A DNA stretch of 64,000 nucleotides from Alphaproteobacteria bacterium (GCA_028865545.1 JAGWJY010000007.1:1-64000), one strand, 5' to 3'. Positions 26,342 to 35,423 are shown, counted from the stretch's first letter. Notes: generated by a model from the sequence alone, not told the origin. Numbers and translations are program-made.

Positions 26342-28090
26342 ATGTTTGGTGTAGCACGCTCGTTTTCGGGCCGACGGTGGCATCTCGCTGAAAGCGACGA
26401 GGACGCGGCGCGTGCGTTGGCGCTGAAACATCACTTGCCCGGCGTGCTGGCCCGCCTGCTGTTGGGGCGCGGAATTTCAGCGGATATGGCGGCGGATTAT
26501 CTCAATCCGACCATAAAGCGGCTTCTTCCGGAACCTCTAACGCTTGCCGAGATGGACAAGGCGATTGCACGGACGCTGGCAGCCCTGGTGGCCGGCGAGC
26601 GCATTGCCGTATTCGGCGATTACGATGTCGACGGCTCTTGCTCGGCGGCGCTGCTGTACGATTTCTTGTCGACCGTCGGCGCGCGACCGCGCATCTACAT
26701 TCCCGATAGGATGACCGAAGGCTATGGCCCTTCCGCACAAGCCATGTTGCGGCTGAAGGAGGAGGGGGCAGGGCTTGTCATTACCGTCGATTGCGGTGCC
26801 GGCGCGGTTGAGGCCCTTGCAGCGGCGCGTGATGCCGGGCTTGACGTCATTGTGCTGGATCATCACGCCGTGGAGAAGGAGCCGCCGGCCTTCGCGCACG
26901 TCAATGCGAACCGAGCCAAGGACACGTCTGGACTTGGGCATCTGTGCGCTGCCGGCGTCGTCTTCCTGTTTTTGGTGGCTTTGAACCGCGCACTCCGGGA
27001 TGCGGGCCGGTATTCCGAAGCGGAGCCGGATCTGCGCGCCTATCTCGATCTCGTTGGACTGGCCACGGTTTGCGACGTGGTGCCGCTGATCGGGGTCAAC
27101 CGCGCCTTTGTCCAGGCCGGTCTTGCCAAACTGGCTAAGCTTGACCGGCCTGGTCTTGCCGCGTTGACGCGTATCGCCGGCGTTACGCCACCCTTCACAC
27201 CATACCATTTGGGATTCGTCTTCGGACCGCGGATTAACGCCGGTGGGCGGGTCGGGCGCTGCGGGCTCGGCGCCGACCTGCTGACCGCAACCGACATTTC
27301 GGCGGCCGAGGGGTTTGCAGCCGCGCTGGATACTCATAATCGCGAGCGACAGGTTATCGAGCAGCTTATTCTGGAAGATGCGATGGCGCAGGCCGTCTTG
27401 CAGGATAACGCACCATTTCTGTTCGCAGCGGCCGAGGGATGGCATCCGGGCGTCGTCGGCATCGTCGCCGGCAGGCTTAAGGAGCGCTTCGCCAAGCCGG
27501 CCTTCGTGGCGGGCTTCGAGGGTGGCCTTGGGCGGGGCTCGGCGCGTTCCGTGGCCGGTATCGACATAGGCGCGCTCGTGCGCGGCGCGCGCGACGCGGG
27601 CGTGCTGGAGGCCGGCGGCGGGCATGCCATGGCGGCCGGATTTTCGCTGCACCCAGAACAAACCGAGCCGTTTCGCAGATACCTTGCGGAGAGGTTCACG
27701 AAATTCGATGGGGCCTTGGCGGATGCCGCCACTCTGGCCTTGGACGGCGTCGTTTCGCCGGCCGGCGCGACGCCATCCCTCGTACAGGACATCGCTCGTG
27801 CGGGCCCGTTCGGGGCCGGCAATGCGGAGCCGGTGCTGGCCGTACCCGATGTCCAGCTGGTTTTTGCCGATATCGTCGGCAAGGATCATGTCCGCCTGCG
27901 GCTTGTCGGCGGCGACGGCGGGCGTCTCGATGCCATCGCTTTTCGGACCGCAGACACCAATTTGGGCAAGGCTTTGCTGGATGCCCGCGGTAAACGAATC
28001 CATGCGGCAGGCCGCTTACGCGCGGACGAGTGGAACGGACGCCAGCGGGTCCAGCTCCATCTGGAGGACGCCGCCCCCGCAAGCGCCTGA
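26342..28090 (+). CDS. recJ: Single-stranded-DNA-specific 5'-3' exonuclease RecJ
   Basis: A 582-residue DHH-family nuclease used in recombination and mismatch repair. Catalytic motifs are visible: FGDYDVDGSCSAALL, DCGAGAVEA, LDHHAVE and the DHHA1-type GGGHAMAAGF toward the C-terminus, followed by an OB-fold. The length matches E. coli RecJ (577). The gene begins 42 bases after glpX. Confidence 0.97.
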   Translation: MFGVARSFSGRRWHLAESDEDAARALALKHHLPGVLARLLLGRGISADMAADYLNPTIKRLLPEPLTLAEMDKAIARTLAALVAGERIAVFGDYDVDGSCSAALLYDFLSTVGARPRIYIPDRMTEGYGPSAQAMLRLKEEGAGLVITVDCGAGAVEALAAARDAGLDVIVLDHHAVEKEPPAFAHVNANRAKDTSGLGHLCAAGVVFLFLVALNRALRDAGRYSEAEPDLRAYLDLVGLATVCDVVPLIGVNRAFVQAGLAKLAKLDRPGLAALTRIAGVTPPFTPYHLGFVFGPRINAGGRVGRCGLGADLLTATDISAAEGFAAALDTHNRERQVIEQLILEDAMAQAVLQDNAPFLFAAAEGWHPGVVGIVAGRLKERFAKPAFVAGFEGGLGRGSARSVAGIDIGALVRGARDAGVLEAGGGHAMAAGFSLHPEQTEPFRRYLAERFTKFDGALADAATLALDGVVSPAGATPSLVQDIARAGPFGAGNAEPVLAVPDVQLVFADIVGKDHVRLRLVGGDGGRLDAIAFRTADTNLGKALLDARGKRIHAAGRLRADEWNGRQRVQLHLEDAAPASA

Positions 28091-28134
28091 CGGAGCTTGC
28101 CAAGCCAGCTTTCGGGCCTTATAGCCCCGTTCCG

Positions 28135-28162
28135 CCCGTACGGCGCGCAGGCGCCGTACGGG
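28135..28162. terminator. Strong hairpin between recJ and tRNA-Glu
   Basis: A perfect 12-bp stem (CCCGTACGGCGC / GCGCCGTACGGG) with a GCAG loop ends six bases before the tRNA. There is no T-tract. It may end recJ transcription or serve as a processing site for a recJ-tRNA read-through transcript. Confidence 0.6.
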
Positions 28163-28167
28163 TCTGC

Positions 28168-28242
28168 GCGCCCTTCGTCTATCGGTTAGGACTCAAGATT
28201 TTCAATCTTGCAAGAGGGGTTCGACTCCCCTAGGGCGCGCCA
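28168..28242 (+). tRNA. tRNA-Glu (anticodon TTC)
   Basis: A complete cloverleaf. Acceptor stem GCGCCCT pairs perfectly with AGGGCGC; the anticodon stem CAAGA/TCTTG encloses loop TTTTCAA with anticodon TTC. The T-arm is AGGGG-TTCGACT-CCCCT. The discriminator is G and CCA is encoded (28240-28242). Confidence 0.97.
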
Positions 28243-28517
28243 AATTTGCCAATCCGCGCGGCATGGCCCATTTGGGCCGGCCCAGGGGTGCGTAGTTCTT
28301 ACCGCTCAGGAGCTTGCACGCCATGGCGTGCTGAAACGCCAAGCCCGCTGTGACGTGCGCTTCCCGACATGCTCTCGTTCGGAGGGGCGTTCGTTCTGAT
28401 TATGCTCATGGACGGCGCAGGCTGCACACTCTGCCGGCGTGGCTCGATCGTGCACGCGGCTTGCCTCTTCGACGGCTCGCCAACATTAATGCGTCCAACA
28501 GGTGCTGTGGACGAAGG

Positions 28518-30158
28518 TCATTTTGCAGTCGATATCGCGGCGTCCAGCGCACCGTAGCCGAACATGGGATTACGCCCCGGCGGGCCAAGGTGCCTTGCCC
28601 GCTTTTCGAGACGCGCAAGTACCGCGTCCGCGGTTTCGACTGGAGCCTTTTGATACAGTGCCGCAATCTGAGCTGCCACGATCGGAGCAGCAAACGAAGT
28701 TCCCGAAGATAACTGTCGTCCGTCCGGCGGCCGCGCCGTATACACGCCGACGCCGAGAGCTGCGAACGAGATATACGGCCCCTGATTTGCGTAGGGATAT
28801 ATCCGGTCGTGCTTGTCGATGGCGGTCACCGCGATGACCGCGGGAAAGGCGCCGGGATACGCCGGAGGCGCAGCCGGCCCATCGTTGCCGGCTGCAGCAA
28901 CAATGATGGCACCTTTTGCCTGAGCACGGCGAATCGCTTCGCCCAGCGCGCTATCGAGGGGACCCTCAATGCTCATGTTGATCACCGTGACACGGCGCGA
29001 TACGAGCCAATTGAGGGCGCTCAGAATGGCGTCCGTTGTGGCCGCGCCCACGCCATGGACGTCTTTTGCAAAAACATTGGCCGCTATAACGCGCACGTGA
29101 CGCTGCGCGATGATTTCGGCAACCGCAGTGCCGTGCGTAGAATCGGCGGGCGCACCATCGGCGAAGGAGCGGGATTCAGACACGGCGGCCCCAAGGCCGG
29201 GATAGTTCATATCCACCGGCGTATCGATAACACCGACAAGTCCTCGAAAGACACGTACCGCGTCGTGCTTGCCGTTGGCGCCGGATGGGTTCGCGATGTG
29301 GCGTGGTGGAATAGGTTCGCTGGCTATGCGGTAGATATGATTTGCGGCAGTAACTGCGTCGGGCGCCGCGTTTCGGATTGCGCGCAGAGCGTCCGCAATG
29401 TCCGTCTCGTCAGGAACACGGATCCGCAGAAGCTGTCCACCCAAAGAGCCCAGAAACGTTTGTTTAACGACCTTGAAGCCCAAATTCCGAACTGCGGCCT
29501 CGTCTGCCACGTTTAGGAGCACGACAACTTCGTGTGCGCGGATTTCGTTGCCGTCAAAATCCTGTCCGATCGTGATTGGGATTGCGCCTGTTACATTTTC
29601 TTCATCGTCCGGCGCTTTCTTGCTCAATTGAGAGGTGCCTACTACGCTCTCGTTACCTGCCTTATCGTTATTGCCCGCCTCTGACGCACGGGCGTCGTCA
29701 TCTCCGCCGTCGTTCGGCACCTTGCTCGTTAGGGCGTCTGCAGCAGCGGGATCCACTATGGTGGGGTCGGTGGTTTGCGCTGCGGCAGCATCGGCGGCCT
29801 GGGTCGCCGCGCTGTCGGCAGCTTGCGCTGCCGCGCTATCGGCGGCCTGGGCTGCTGCGCTGTCGGCAGCTTGGGTTGCGGCATTATCGGCAGCCTGGGC
29901 CGCGGCGCTGTCGGCGGCTTGCGCTGCCGCGCTGTCGGCAGCTTGCGCTGCCGCGCTATCGGCGGCCTGGGCTGCTGCGCTGTCGGCAGCTTGTGCTGCG
30001 GCTTGATTGGCGGCTGCCTCTGCGGCAGCGTCGCCGGCATCACTTGCGATTGAGACGTTGGACGAGACGAAAATAATCATGACCGCCAGCACAAAAACCG
30101 CGCACGCGCGGGCGGCGAGGCGTAGAACGCTGGCGGGAATCTTCAGCAAATGAAGCAT
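28518..30158 (-). CDS. S8 (subtilisin-family) protease with N-terminal Ala-rich octapeptide repeats
   Basis: A 546-residue exported protease. A hydrophobic segment (about 12-34) is a signal peptide or anchor. Residues 57-128 are nine tandem copies of an eight-residue unit, AADSAAAQ. A linker and an inhibitor-like region follow. The subtilisin domain occupies about 300-540 with the triad Asp312 (VIDTPVD), His342 (STHGTAVAEI) and Ser488 (SSGTSFAAP), plus the oxyanion Asn425 (AAAGNDGP). All catalytic residues are intact. The ATG at 30158 was chosen because it starts the signal peptide; no clear ribosome-binding site is seen. It is divergent from the ECF sigma gene by under 90 bases and is probably part of that regulon (inference). 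Confidence 0.88.
   Translation of the reverse strand: MLHLLKIPASVLRLAARACAVFVLAVMIIFVSSNVSIASDAGDAAAEAAANQAAAQAADSAAAQAADSAAAQAADSAAAQAADSAAAQAADNAATQAADSAAAQAADSAAAQAADSAATQAADAAAAQTTDPTIVDPAAADALTSKVPNDGGDDDARASEAGNNDKAGNESVVGTSQLSKKAPDDEENVTGAIPITIGQDFDGNEIRAHEVVVLLNVADEAAVRNLGFKVVKQTFLGSLGGQLLRIRVPDETDIADALRAIRNAAPDAVTAANHIYRIASEPIPPRHIANPSGANGKHDAVRVFRGLVGVIDTPVDMNYPGLGAAVSESRSFADGAPADSTHGTAVAEIIAQRHVRVIAANVFAKDVHGVGAATTDAILSALNWLVSRRVTVINMSIEGPLDSALGEAIRRAQAKGAIIVAAAGNDGPAAPPAYPGAFPAVIAVTAIDKHDRIYPYANQGPYISFAALGVGVYTARPPDGRQLSSGTSFAAPIVAAQIAALYQKAPVETADAVLARLEKRARHLGPPGRNPMFGYGALDAAISTAK
29775..29990. repeat. Nine tandem 24-bp repeats in the S8 protease gene
   Basis: Exactly 216 bp, nine units of 24 bp, each coding (minus strand) for AADSAAAQ or a one- to two-residue variant (AADNAATQ, AADSAATQ, AADAAAAQ). 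The bases vary at third positions, so most units are not recent identical duplications. It keeps the reading frame and codes for an Ala-rich helical stalk. Confidence 0.95.
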
Positions 30159-30206
30159 AAGGCTATTGCACACGGCAAAACTGTCTGAAGAAGTGATATA
30201 CGCCGC

Positions 30207-30231
30207 GGAATTTTTTTCAACTCCACACGTC
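30207..30231 (+). promoter_or_regulatory. Candidate ECF-type promoter upstream of the sigma gene
   Basis: GGAAT (30207-30211), a 16-base spacer and CGTC (30228-30231) fit the GGAAC-N16/17-CGTC pattern of many ECF sigma factors, located just before the sigma-factor ATG. It would give a very short leader and autoregulation. Only this one site was found by eye, so the assignment is an inference. Confidence 0.45.
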
Positions 30232-30245
30232 CTCTCGGTTAGGTG

Positions 30246-30770
30246 ATGTCCACGCGAAACGGGCAGATACGTTCCGAACTTGTAACGCTGCTGCCCCGGT
30301 TGAGGCGGTTTGCGCTGGCTTTGTCCCACAATCGTCACGACGCTGACGACCTTGTGCAGACAGCCATCGTGCGCGCACTAGCTCAGGAACCGGCGGCACA
30401 GCTTGCAGAGCGTCTGGACAGTTGGATGTACAAAGTGCTGAGGAACTTGTGGATCGACGAGAGGCGCCGCCGGACTGTGCGCGGTTCCGTCGAGCCGGTC
30501 GAAAGCCTTATTGATTTGGCCGGCGAGGATGGGCGCACGAATACGGAAGTGCGCTCCGAACTCGCACTTGCGCAAAAAGTGTTCGATCGCATGAGCCCTG
30601 AACTTCGAACATCTGCAGTGCTGGTCATTGTTAACGAGCTCTCTTATCGCGAAGCGGCCGACGTCCTGGAGGTGCCGATCGGTACGGTCATGAGCCGTGT
30701 CTCGCGCGCACGACGCGTCCTTGTGGAGAGCCTTGCTGACACGCCGAACGGAGACGCGGGTACGCCATGA
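30246..30770 (+). CDS. ECF-type RNA polymerase sigma factor
   Basis: A 174-residue sigma-70 family protein with only regions 2 and 4. Region 2 includes DADDLVQTAIVRAL and SWMYKVLRNLWIDERRRR (-10 recognition). Region 4 includes VLVIVNELSYREAADVLEVPIGTVMSR (-35 recognition HTH). An ATG at 30246 directly follows an in-frame GTG at 30243; either could be used. The stop overlaps the anti-sigma gene start (ATGA), the usual sigma/anti-sigma pairing. It probably controls the flanking envelope genes. Confidence 0.93.
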   Translation: MSTRNGQIRSELVTLLPRLRRFALALSHNRHDADDLVQTAIVRALAQEPAAQLAERLDSWMYKVLRNLWIDERRRRTVRGSVEPVESLIDLAGEDGRTNTEVRSELALAQKVFDRMSPELRTSAVLVIVNELSYREAADVLEVPIGTVMSRVSRARRVLVESLADTPNGDAGTP

Positions 30771-31516
30771 CGAATGTCTTTTCGGACGAGCAATTATCGG
30801 CCTATCTGGACGGCGCAGGCGATCCGGCGATTTGTGACGCGATCGACCGTGCACTGGTGGACGATGCGAACTTGCAGGCACGAGTGGAGACCTTCCGGCA
30901 CACCGGCTTGGTGCTGCGGGACCTGATCGATGCCCAGTTGGGGGCAGTGCCAGGCCGGCTGGAGCATATCGTTGACGGTAACGTCGCGGTGGGTCGCTTC
31001 GGCATCAAATCGCGTCGACGGCAGATTGCGCAATATGGCGCGGTCGCGGCCTCGATTTTGATCGCATTCGGTGCTGGGTTCGGATTGGGCGATCGACCAG
31101 GAGAAACTTCGTCGCCGCCCATCCTTGCGCTCAGCAGTTCCGGCCTCACGGCAGGGCCAGTTTTGGCCGGCGCAATATCGACGGCCTATAGCGGGATTCC
31201 CGTGGAAACAGCTGAGGGCAACATCTCGATCGAATTGAGCTTTCGCTCCGGACAAGGCGCATTTTGCCGCAAATTCCAACTCGATCACGGACCTATCGCC
31301 GAAGTTGGCGTGGCGTGCCGGAAGGCTGGTCTCTGGCAAATTGAGGGCTTGACCAAGGGTCAACCGACCGCGAAACGATTTGAATTTTCAACTGCGTCCG
31401 GACCTTCGGATCCAGCCATCGAAGCAGTAATCGAACGGCTCGGCGTGGAGCAGTCCCTGAACCGTGCCGATGAAGCCGAAGAGATCAAATCGGGCTGGCG
31501 CGACGGCAAACCCTGA
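30767..31516 (+). CDS. Membrane anti-sigma factor
   Basis: A 249-residue protein. The N-terminal part (SDEQLSAYLDGAGD, then a helical stretch to about residue 65) resembles the sigma-binding anti-sigma domain, without the zinc His-Cys-Cys motif. A basic segment (KSRRRQ) precedes one transmembrane helix at about 89-108. The remaining 140 residues would be periplasmic and include Cys at FCRKF and VACRK. The start overlaps the sigma gene by four bases. It presumably holds the sigma factor at the membrane until an envelope signal arrives; the signal is unknown. Confidence 0.85.
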   Translation: MTNVFSDEQLSAYLDGAGDPAICDAIDRALVDDANLQARVETFRHTGLVLRDLIDAQLGAVPGRLEHIVDGNVAVGRFGIKSRRRQIAQYGAVAASILIAFGAGFGLGDRPGETSSPPILALSSSGLTAGPVLAGAISTAYSGIPVETAEGNISIELSFRSGQGAFCRKFQLDHGPIAEVGVACRKAGLWQIEGLTKGQPTAKRFEFSTASGPSDPAIEAVIERLGVEQSLNRADEAEEIKSGWRDGKP

Positions 31517-31704
31517 CTGCGTTCAGCGACGCGGGGCATTTGCGTTGAATTATGTCGGGCGTCGTAATCGCCTTTTAACCGCAAGGTGTAAGCGAGAATT
31601 ATTTGAACTGTCACGGATGATATTCGGACTCTCGTGCGTCGTTGTTTGTGACAGTCCCCCGGCGTGAGGCGGACGTAGTACTCCCCAAGGAGATTGAGGT
31701 TCAC

Positions 31705-32433
31705 ATGAACTACTCAAAGCCAAACCCGCCCAAGCTGGCGATCCTGTTGCTGGCCGGTGCTCTCTTCGTTGCTCCAAGCGCTTATGCACAGGCCGTAAAT
31801 GCCGCTTCTGACGACGGCACCACTGCGACCAGCGCGACGTCCGAGCAACTCGATGCAAATGGCCAGGGCGCGGCCAACGAAGCAGAGGCCACCGATAAAG
31901 CGCAGGTCGATACGGGCGACGCGGTGAGCGATTTGCAGTCACCGACAAACGATGCTGCGCACTCGCTCCAGGACGCTGCAGGCGATGCGGCTTCGAACGC
32001 CGCCAAGGATGCAGCGGATTCCGCCAACAATGAAGCTAAGGATAGCGCAGAGAGTACCGCACAGGATTCGGCGTCTGAAGCAGCCAACGACGCGGCTACC
32101 GAGTCCGCCACACAGGAGGCTCAGGGCGAAGCGGAGCATACCGCACAGGGCGCCGCTTCGAGCGCAGCCCAAGAAGCCGCCAACGAGGCCGCCAACCAGG
32201 CCGCCGAAGATAGCGCGCAGCAGACCGCGCAGGGGGCCGCTTCGAGCGCAGCACAGCAAGCCGCGAACGAGGCTGCCAAACAGGCCGCTGAGGATAGCGC
32301 ACAGCAGACTGCGCAGGACGCCGCTTCGAGCGCAGCACAGCAAGCCGCGAACGAGGCTGCCAAACAGGCCGCTGAAGACAGCGCGCAGCAGACGGCGCAG
32401 AACGTCGCCAAGGACGCGACGACAGGAGACTGA
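31705..32433 (+). CDS. Exported Ala/Gln/Glu-rich repeat protein
   Basis: A 242-residue protein. The signal peptide covers about 1-28 (ILLLAGALFVAPSAYA). The mature protein is almost entirely Ala, Gln, Glu, Asp, Asn, Ser and Thr and has no Cys or Trp. Residues about 150-233 are three tandem 28-residue repeats of the type AASSAAQQAANEAAKQAAED followed by SAQQTAQD. The pattern predicts a long helical rod. Composition resembles the AADSAAAQ repeats of the divergent S8 protease, suggesting related roles. GAGGT lies four bases and AAGGAG 12 bases before the ATG. No family recognised; likely periplasmic or surface-located. Confidence 0.75.
   Translation: MNYSKPNPPKLAILLLAGALFVAPSAYAQAVNAASDDGTTATSATSEQLDANGQGAANEAEATDKAQVDTGDAVSDLQSPTNDAAHSLQDAAGDAASNAAKDAADSANNEAKDSAESTAQDSASEAANDAATESATQEAQGEAEHTAQGAASSAAQEAANEAANQAAEDSAQQTAQGAASSAAQQAANEAAKQAAEDSAQQTAQDAASSAAQQAANEAAKQAAEDSAQQTAQNVAKDATTGD
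32152..32403. repeat. Three tandem 84-bp repeats in the Ala-rich protein gene
   Basis: Units start at 32152, 32236 and 32320, each with GCCGCTTCGAGCGCAGC. Copies 2 and 3 are nearly identical at the DNA level, copy 1 differs at several positions, implying a recent duplication of the last unit. The repeats keep the reading frame. Confidence 0.95.
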
Positions 32434-32632
32434 TTATCTCAGGTTCCGTGGCGTATCAAATCACCACTTCTGAGAGCCCTGGACATGTCTGCGTCCTGGT
32501 GTTGCCGGGTCCAGAGGCGACCTTTATGGAAATAACGATGGTTTGCGCCAGGTGGGCAACGTTGAGGCCGGACGTACGCACAAGTCCGGCCTCAGCCATC
32601 AGCGTCAGACCGAAGCATTTGGGGACCAATTT

Positions 32633-33556
32633 ATGATTATACGTGGCACGACCGCCAAATTCATCCTCTTCGCCGCAGCTTTTGCATTGAGCGTGTCGGC
32701 TGCGCAGGCCGGCGACGAAAAGCCGTGGTCGCTTCAGCTCCAGGCGGGCACTTCTTACGATGACAACGTCCTCATTGAGCAGATTGATACGACGTCGGGC
32801 GGTGGCGACGTGGCTGCGAACCTCGCGTTGTCCGCTGGGTACAAACTAGTCGATTCAAAGACCGACAAACTCTCCATCGGGTACGATTTTACGCAGAGCC
32901 TGCACGGCAAGCTGACGGCCTTCGATATTCAAAATCACGATCTCTCGATCTCCGGTTCGACCCAGATCGATGGCACAACTTTAGGCGCCAGCTACTCCTT
33001 CTATCATCTGCTGCTCGGTGGACGAAGCTTTCTTGATCTCCACTTGGTGAATCCCAGCATTCTCATCCCGGTCACGCCCCATATATTTGTGCGCGGCGCC
33101 TACATGTACATGTACAAATCCTTCCTCGGCTCAAACAGCAATCGTAGCGCATCCCATCATCAGCCCGAGGGGCAGGTTTTCTATTTCTTCGACGATGCGC
33201 GCGCTTACCTGCAAGCCGGCGGTGACTATGAAATCGAGAATGCGAATGGGCCTGAGTTCACCTACAAGGGGTATGCGCTGAACACGAGCTTGCAGCTTCC
33301 GCTGAATGTGATGTCGCGTGAAGGCAAGCTTACTGCCAGTTATACCTACCTGCATCGCAACTACGACAACATCACGCCCTTAATCGGCGCCAAACGTCAC
33401 GAGACGCGTTCGACCTTCAAGGTTGGTGCGGAAGTCCCGCTGGTCGAGAAGCTCTCTTTCTTGCTCGACTACCAGCATGTCGACAGCAATTCGAACCTAC
33501 CGAGCGCCAAATATACCGAGAACGTGATCAGCGGTGCTTTGAGGTACGACTTCTAG
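32633..33556 (+). CDS. Outer-membrane beta-barrel protein
   Basis: A 307-residue protein with a signal peptide ending at about SAAQA (residue 23-24). The mature part shows alternating hydrophobic/polar strands throughout and ends in LRYDF, with a terminal Phe as expected for a barrel recognised by the Bam machinery. Segments such as LQAGTSYDDNVL and LSAGYKLVDSKTDKLSIGYD resemble proteins with DUF560-like barrels, but I cannot name the family. It follows the Ala-rich repeat protein and probably belongs to the same envelope module. Confidence 0.75.
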   Translation: MIIRGTTAKFILFAAAFALSVSAAQAGDEKPWSLQLQAGTSYDDNVLIEQIDTTSGGGDVAANLALSAGYKLVDSKTDKLSIGYDFTQSLHGKLTAFDIQNHDLSISGSTQIDGTTLGASYSFYHLLLGGRSFLDLHLVNPSILIPVTPHIFVRGAYMYMYKSFLGSNSNRSASHHQPEGQVFYFFDDARAYLQAGGDYEIENANGPEFTYKGYALNTSLQLPLNVMSREGKLTASYTYLHRNYDNITPLIGAKRHETRSTFKVGAEVPLVEKLSFLLDYQHVDSNSNLPSAKYTENVISGALRYDF

Positions 33557-34148
33557 GAGACCTTTCAAATTATCCGCGCGAACTGCGTTTCGCACGGACC
33601 GGCGCCCAGCCGTGGGCACTTCTCTTTGCTCTTGGCTGGCCGACGACCCTGCATCGTGCTTCGCGCGGCATAATCGGGCGAGATCGGCAACGCCGATGGC
33701 TGCGGTGACTCGATAGGTCACTTCGTGCGAGGGACCGCCCATAATGCGGAACCCAACAATACGTCGGCTTTTCGCACGTATATTCCCAACCTCACAGTTA
33801 CAGTTCAGCCCGCAGTCTCATCTTGCCCGGCACACGAGTTCCTTAGTCCATATCGCGCCGCTCACGCATGCTCACATTTTTCAGTGGCTTGTCGAGTTTT
33901 ACATCTGGGCAAGCAACTCCTGGTTGGGTTTTGCGTTCGCTGGGTTGTGTCGCGCGGATGTGGGCTGAGGATCAAACTTGCCGAACGCCAGCAGTCTATA
34001 GCTAGCATGTCACCTTGGGATTCGGGGTTGGAACCGGCGCATCGGCATCTCGTTGCGACCGGCGCTCAGATTGATCCGGACCTCGAAGCAGCCTAGCGTC
34101 AGGCCGTGGAGTGACGTGGTGCGTCTGTTGGAGCAGGGCCAAAGCGTC
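33557..34148. other. Intergenic region without a supported gene
   Basis: About 590 bases. Short open frames at 33725-34096 and nearby have no convincing ribosome-binding site and no recognisable product. No strong hairpin or promoter was identified. It separates the outer-membrane barrel gene from the PAS_5 protein. Confidence 0.5.
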
Positions 34149-34655
34149 ATGAGTTATCAAGAATTCGAACAGAGCATCGTCGCACCGGCGCTAAAACAAG
34201 TCGCGCGGCACTGGAACGACGTGCGCGGTTCTCGGATCATGCCAGGCTGGACAGATATCCGGCCCTCGCAAATTACCGCGCAGCTTCCGATTATCTGGTC
34301 CTACAGATATGACCGGGTGGCCGACGCATTCACAGGGCGGCTCGCCGGCGATCAGATCGAACAAATATTCGGTAAGAATTTCCGGGGATCGCCGATGAGC
34401 ACACTGTACCCGGCCGATGAATTCCCCAGACTGTTTGCGCGGTCCAAACGTCTCGTGTGCGAGCCGGCGCTGTACTGGGGGGAGGGTATGGTCTTCAAGC
34501 ATGTGGACCATTACGGCCACGGCGAGCGGATTATGATGCCGCTGGCGGACGACGGCGTCCTGGGTGACGGAATATTGGGTGCAACCCAGTATCAGTCATT
34601 TAGAGGTGTGCGCAGAACGGACATTCCAGAGCATGAAAGATGGTTCACGCTGTAG
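34149..34655 (+). CDS. PAS_5 domain protein
   Basis: A 168-residue single-domain protein of the PAS_5 type common in alphaproteobacteria. Characteristic pieces are a WNDVRGSRIMPGWTDIRPSQI segment early on, then YDRVADAFTGRLAGDQIEQIFGKNFRG in the centre and a C-terminal sheet (RIMMPLADDGVLGDGILGAT). These stand-alone proteins are thought to be cytoplasmic sensors or adaptors without an output domain. The ATG at 34149 gives the expected N-terminus. No partner gene is adjacent. Confidence 0.8.
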   Translation: MSYQEFEQSIVAPALKQVARHWNDVRGSRIMPGWTDIRPSQITAQLPIIWSYRYDRVADAFTGRLAGDQIEQIFGKNFRGSPMSTLYPADEFPRLFARSKRLVCEPALYWGEGMVFKHVDHYGHGERIMMPLADDGVLGDGILGATQYQSFRGVRRTDIPEHERWFTL

Positions 34656-34923
34656 GCGCAGACCCTCAGGCATCAAATGAACGAATGTAAGTAAGATATT
34701 GTAATTTATATATTATTGTCAAATGGTCGGATTGGCGATCCCACCTCTCGCGTTCGATGGCTCCGTTTCAGGGTTCAGCCGGTTATCCGTCGAATTTTCG
34801 TTTGGCGCCGCGGCGTGGTATCAGTTCCGAAGCGCAATGTTGCGCGTTTCTCGTTCGCACAGATGAATTGCCTCCGGCCCGCGACAAGCGTTCCGGGTTC
34901 TAGACACTTGATGAAAGAGGTTT

Positions 34924-35199
34924 ATGTCCAGCTCCAACGATAAATCCGACTCCGCCCGCAAACGCGCACAGAACCATTTTGCCGCCTCTGAACAGCGCGA
35001 CACGCTGGTGCGTAAGGAAATTGAAAAAGAACGCGCCGCCAGCATCGCGAAGATCGAGAAGCTGCGCAGTTTGCGTCTCGCCAAGGAAGCGGCCGACGAA
35101 GTGGAAGCTGAGAAGCTGGCGGCAGAGAAGAAAGCTGAAAACAGCGCAAAAGCGGCGCGCAAGCAGGCATCGCGCAAGAAGCAGCCCACGACGGGTTGA
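34924..35199 (+). CDS. Small Lys/Ala/Glu-rich coiled-coil protein
   Basis: A 91-residue, highly charged helical protein (RKEIEKERAASIAKIEKLRS, then RLAKEAADEVEAEKLAAEKK) with a basic C-terminus. It has no hydrophobic segment. AAAGAGG lies close before the ATG. Similar short helical proteins are conserved but uncharacterised in alphaproteobacteria; nucleic-acid binding is possible from the charge but is not shown. It precedes the ClpP-like gene by about 225 bases. Confidence 0.65.
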   Translation: MSSSNDKSDSARKRAQNHFAASEQRDTLVRKEIEKERAASIAKIEKLRSLRLAKEAADEVEAEKLAAEKKAENSAKAARKQASRKKQPTTG

Positions 35200-35423
35200 G
35201 CAGGTTTCCGGAAACATGATCGTGCGGCACCGTGGTGCTCCCGGGCTTCCCGGAGTGGGGACCGGCAGCCGCATTTTTACCTGCCCAATCAGCCGCCTTT
35301 TGGCTTATAAGCCCGGTCGAAAGGCCGGTCGGGCCCGTCATGTTAACGCGCCTTAAGCACATGGACGGCAAGCTCGGCTCGGCTAGTATGCCCTCAGATT
35401 CTTTCCCTGCTACAGGAGTGCCT

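Noticed and set aside
26537-28003. A 488-codon open frame antisense to recJ
   Set aside because: No recognisable domain, and recJ is an unambiguous gene on the plus strand.
29775-29990. CRISPR-like array
   Set aside because: The repeats are contiguous 24-bp coding units without spacers, in frame within the protease gene.
32152-32403. Mobile or CRISPR repeat
   Set aside because: Tandem in-frame protein repeats with no spacers, target-site duplications or transposase.
33725-34096. A 123-codon open frame in the gap before the PAS_5 gene
   Set aside because: No ribosome-binding site, no recognisable domain, and composition unlike the neighbouring genes.
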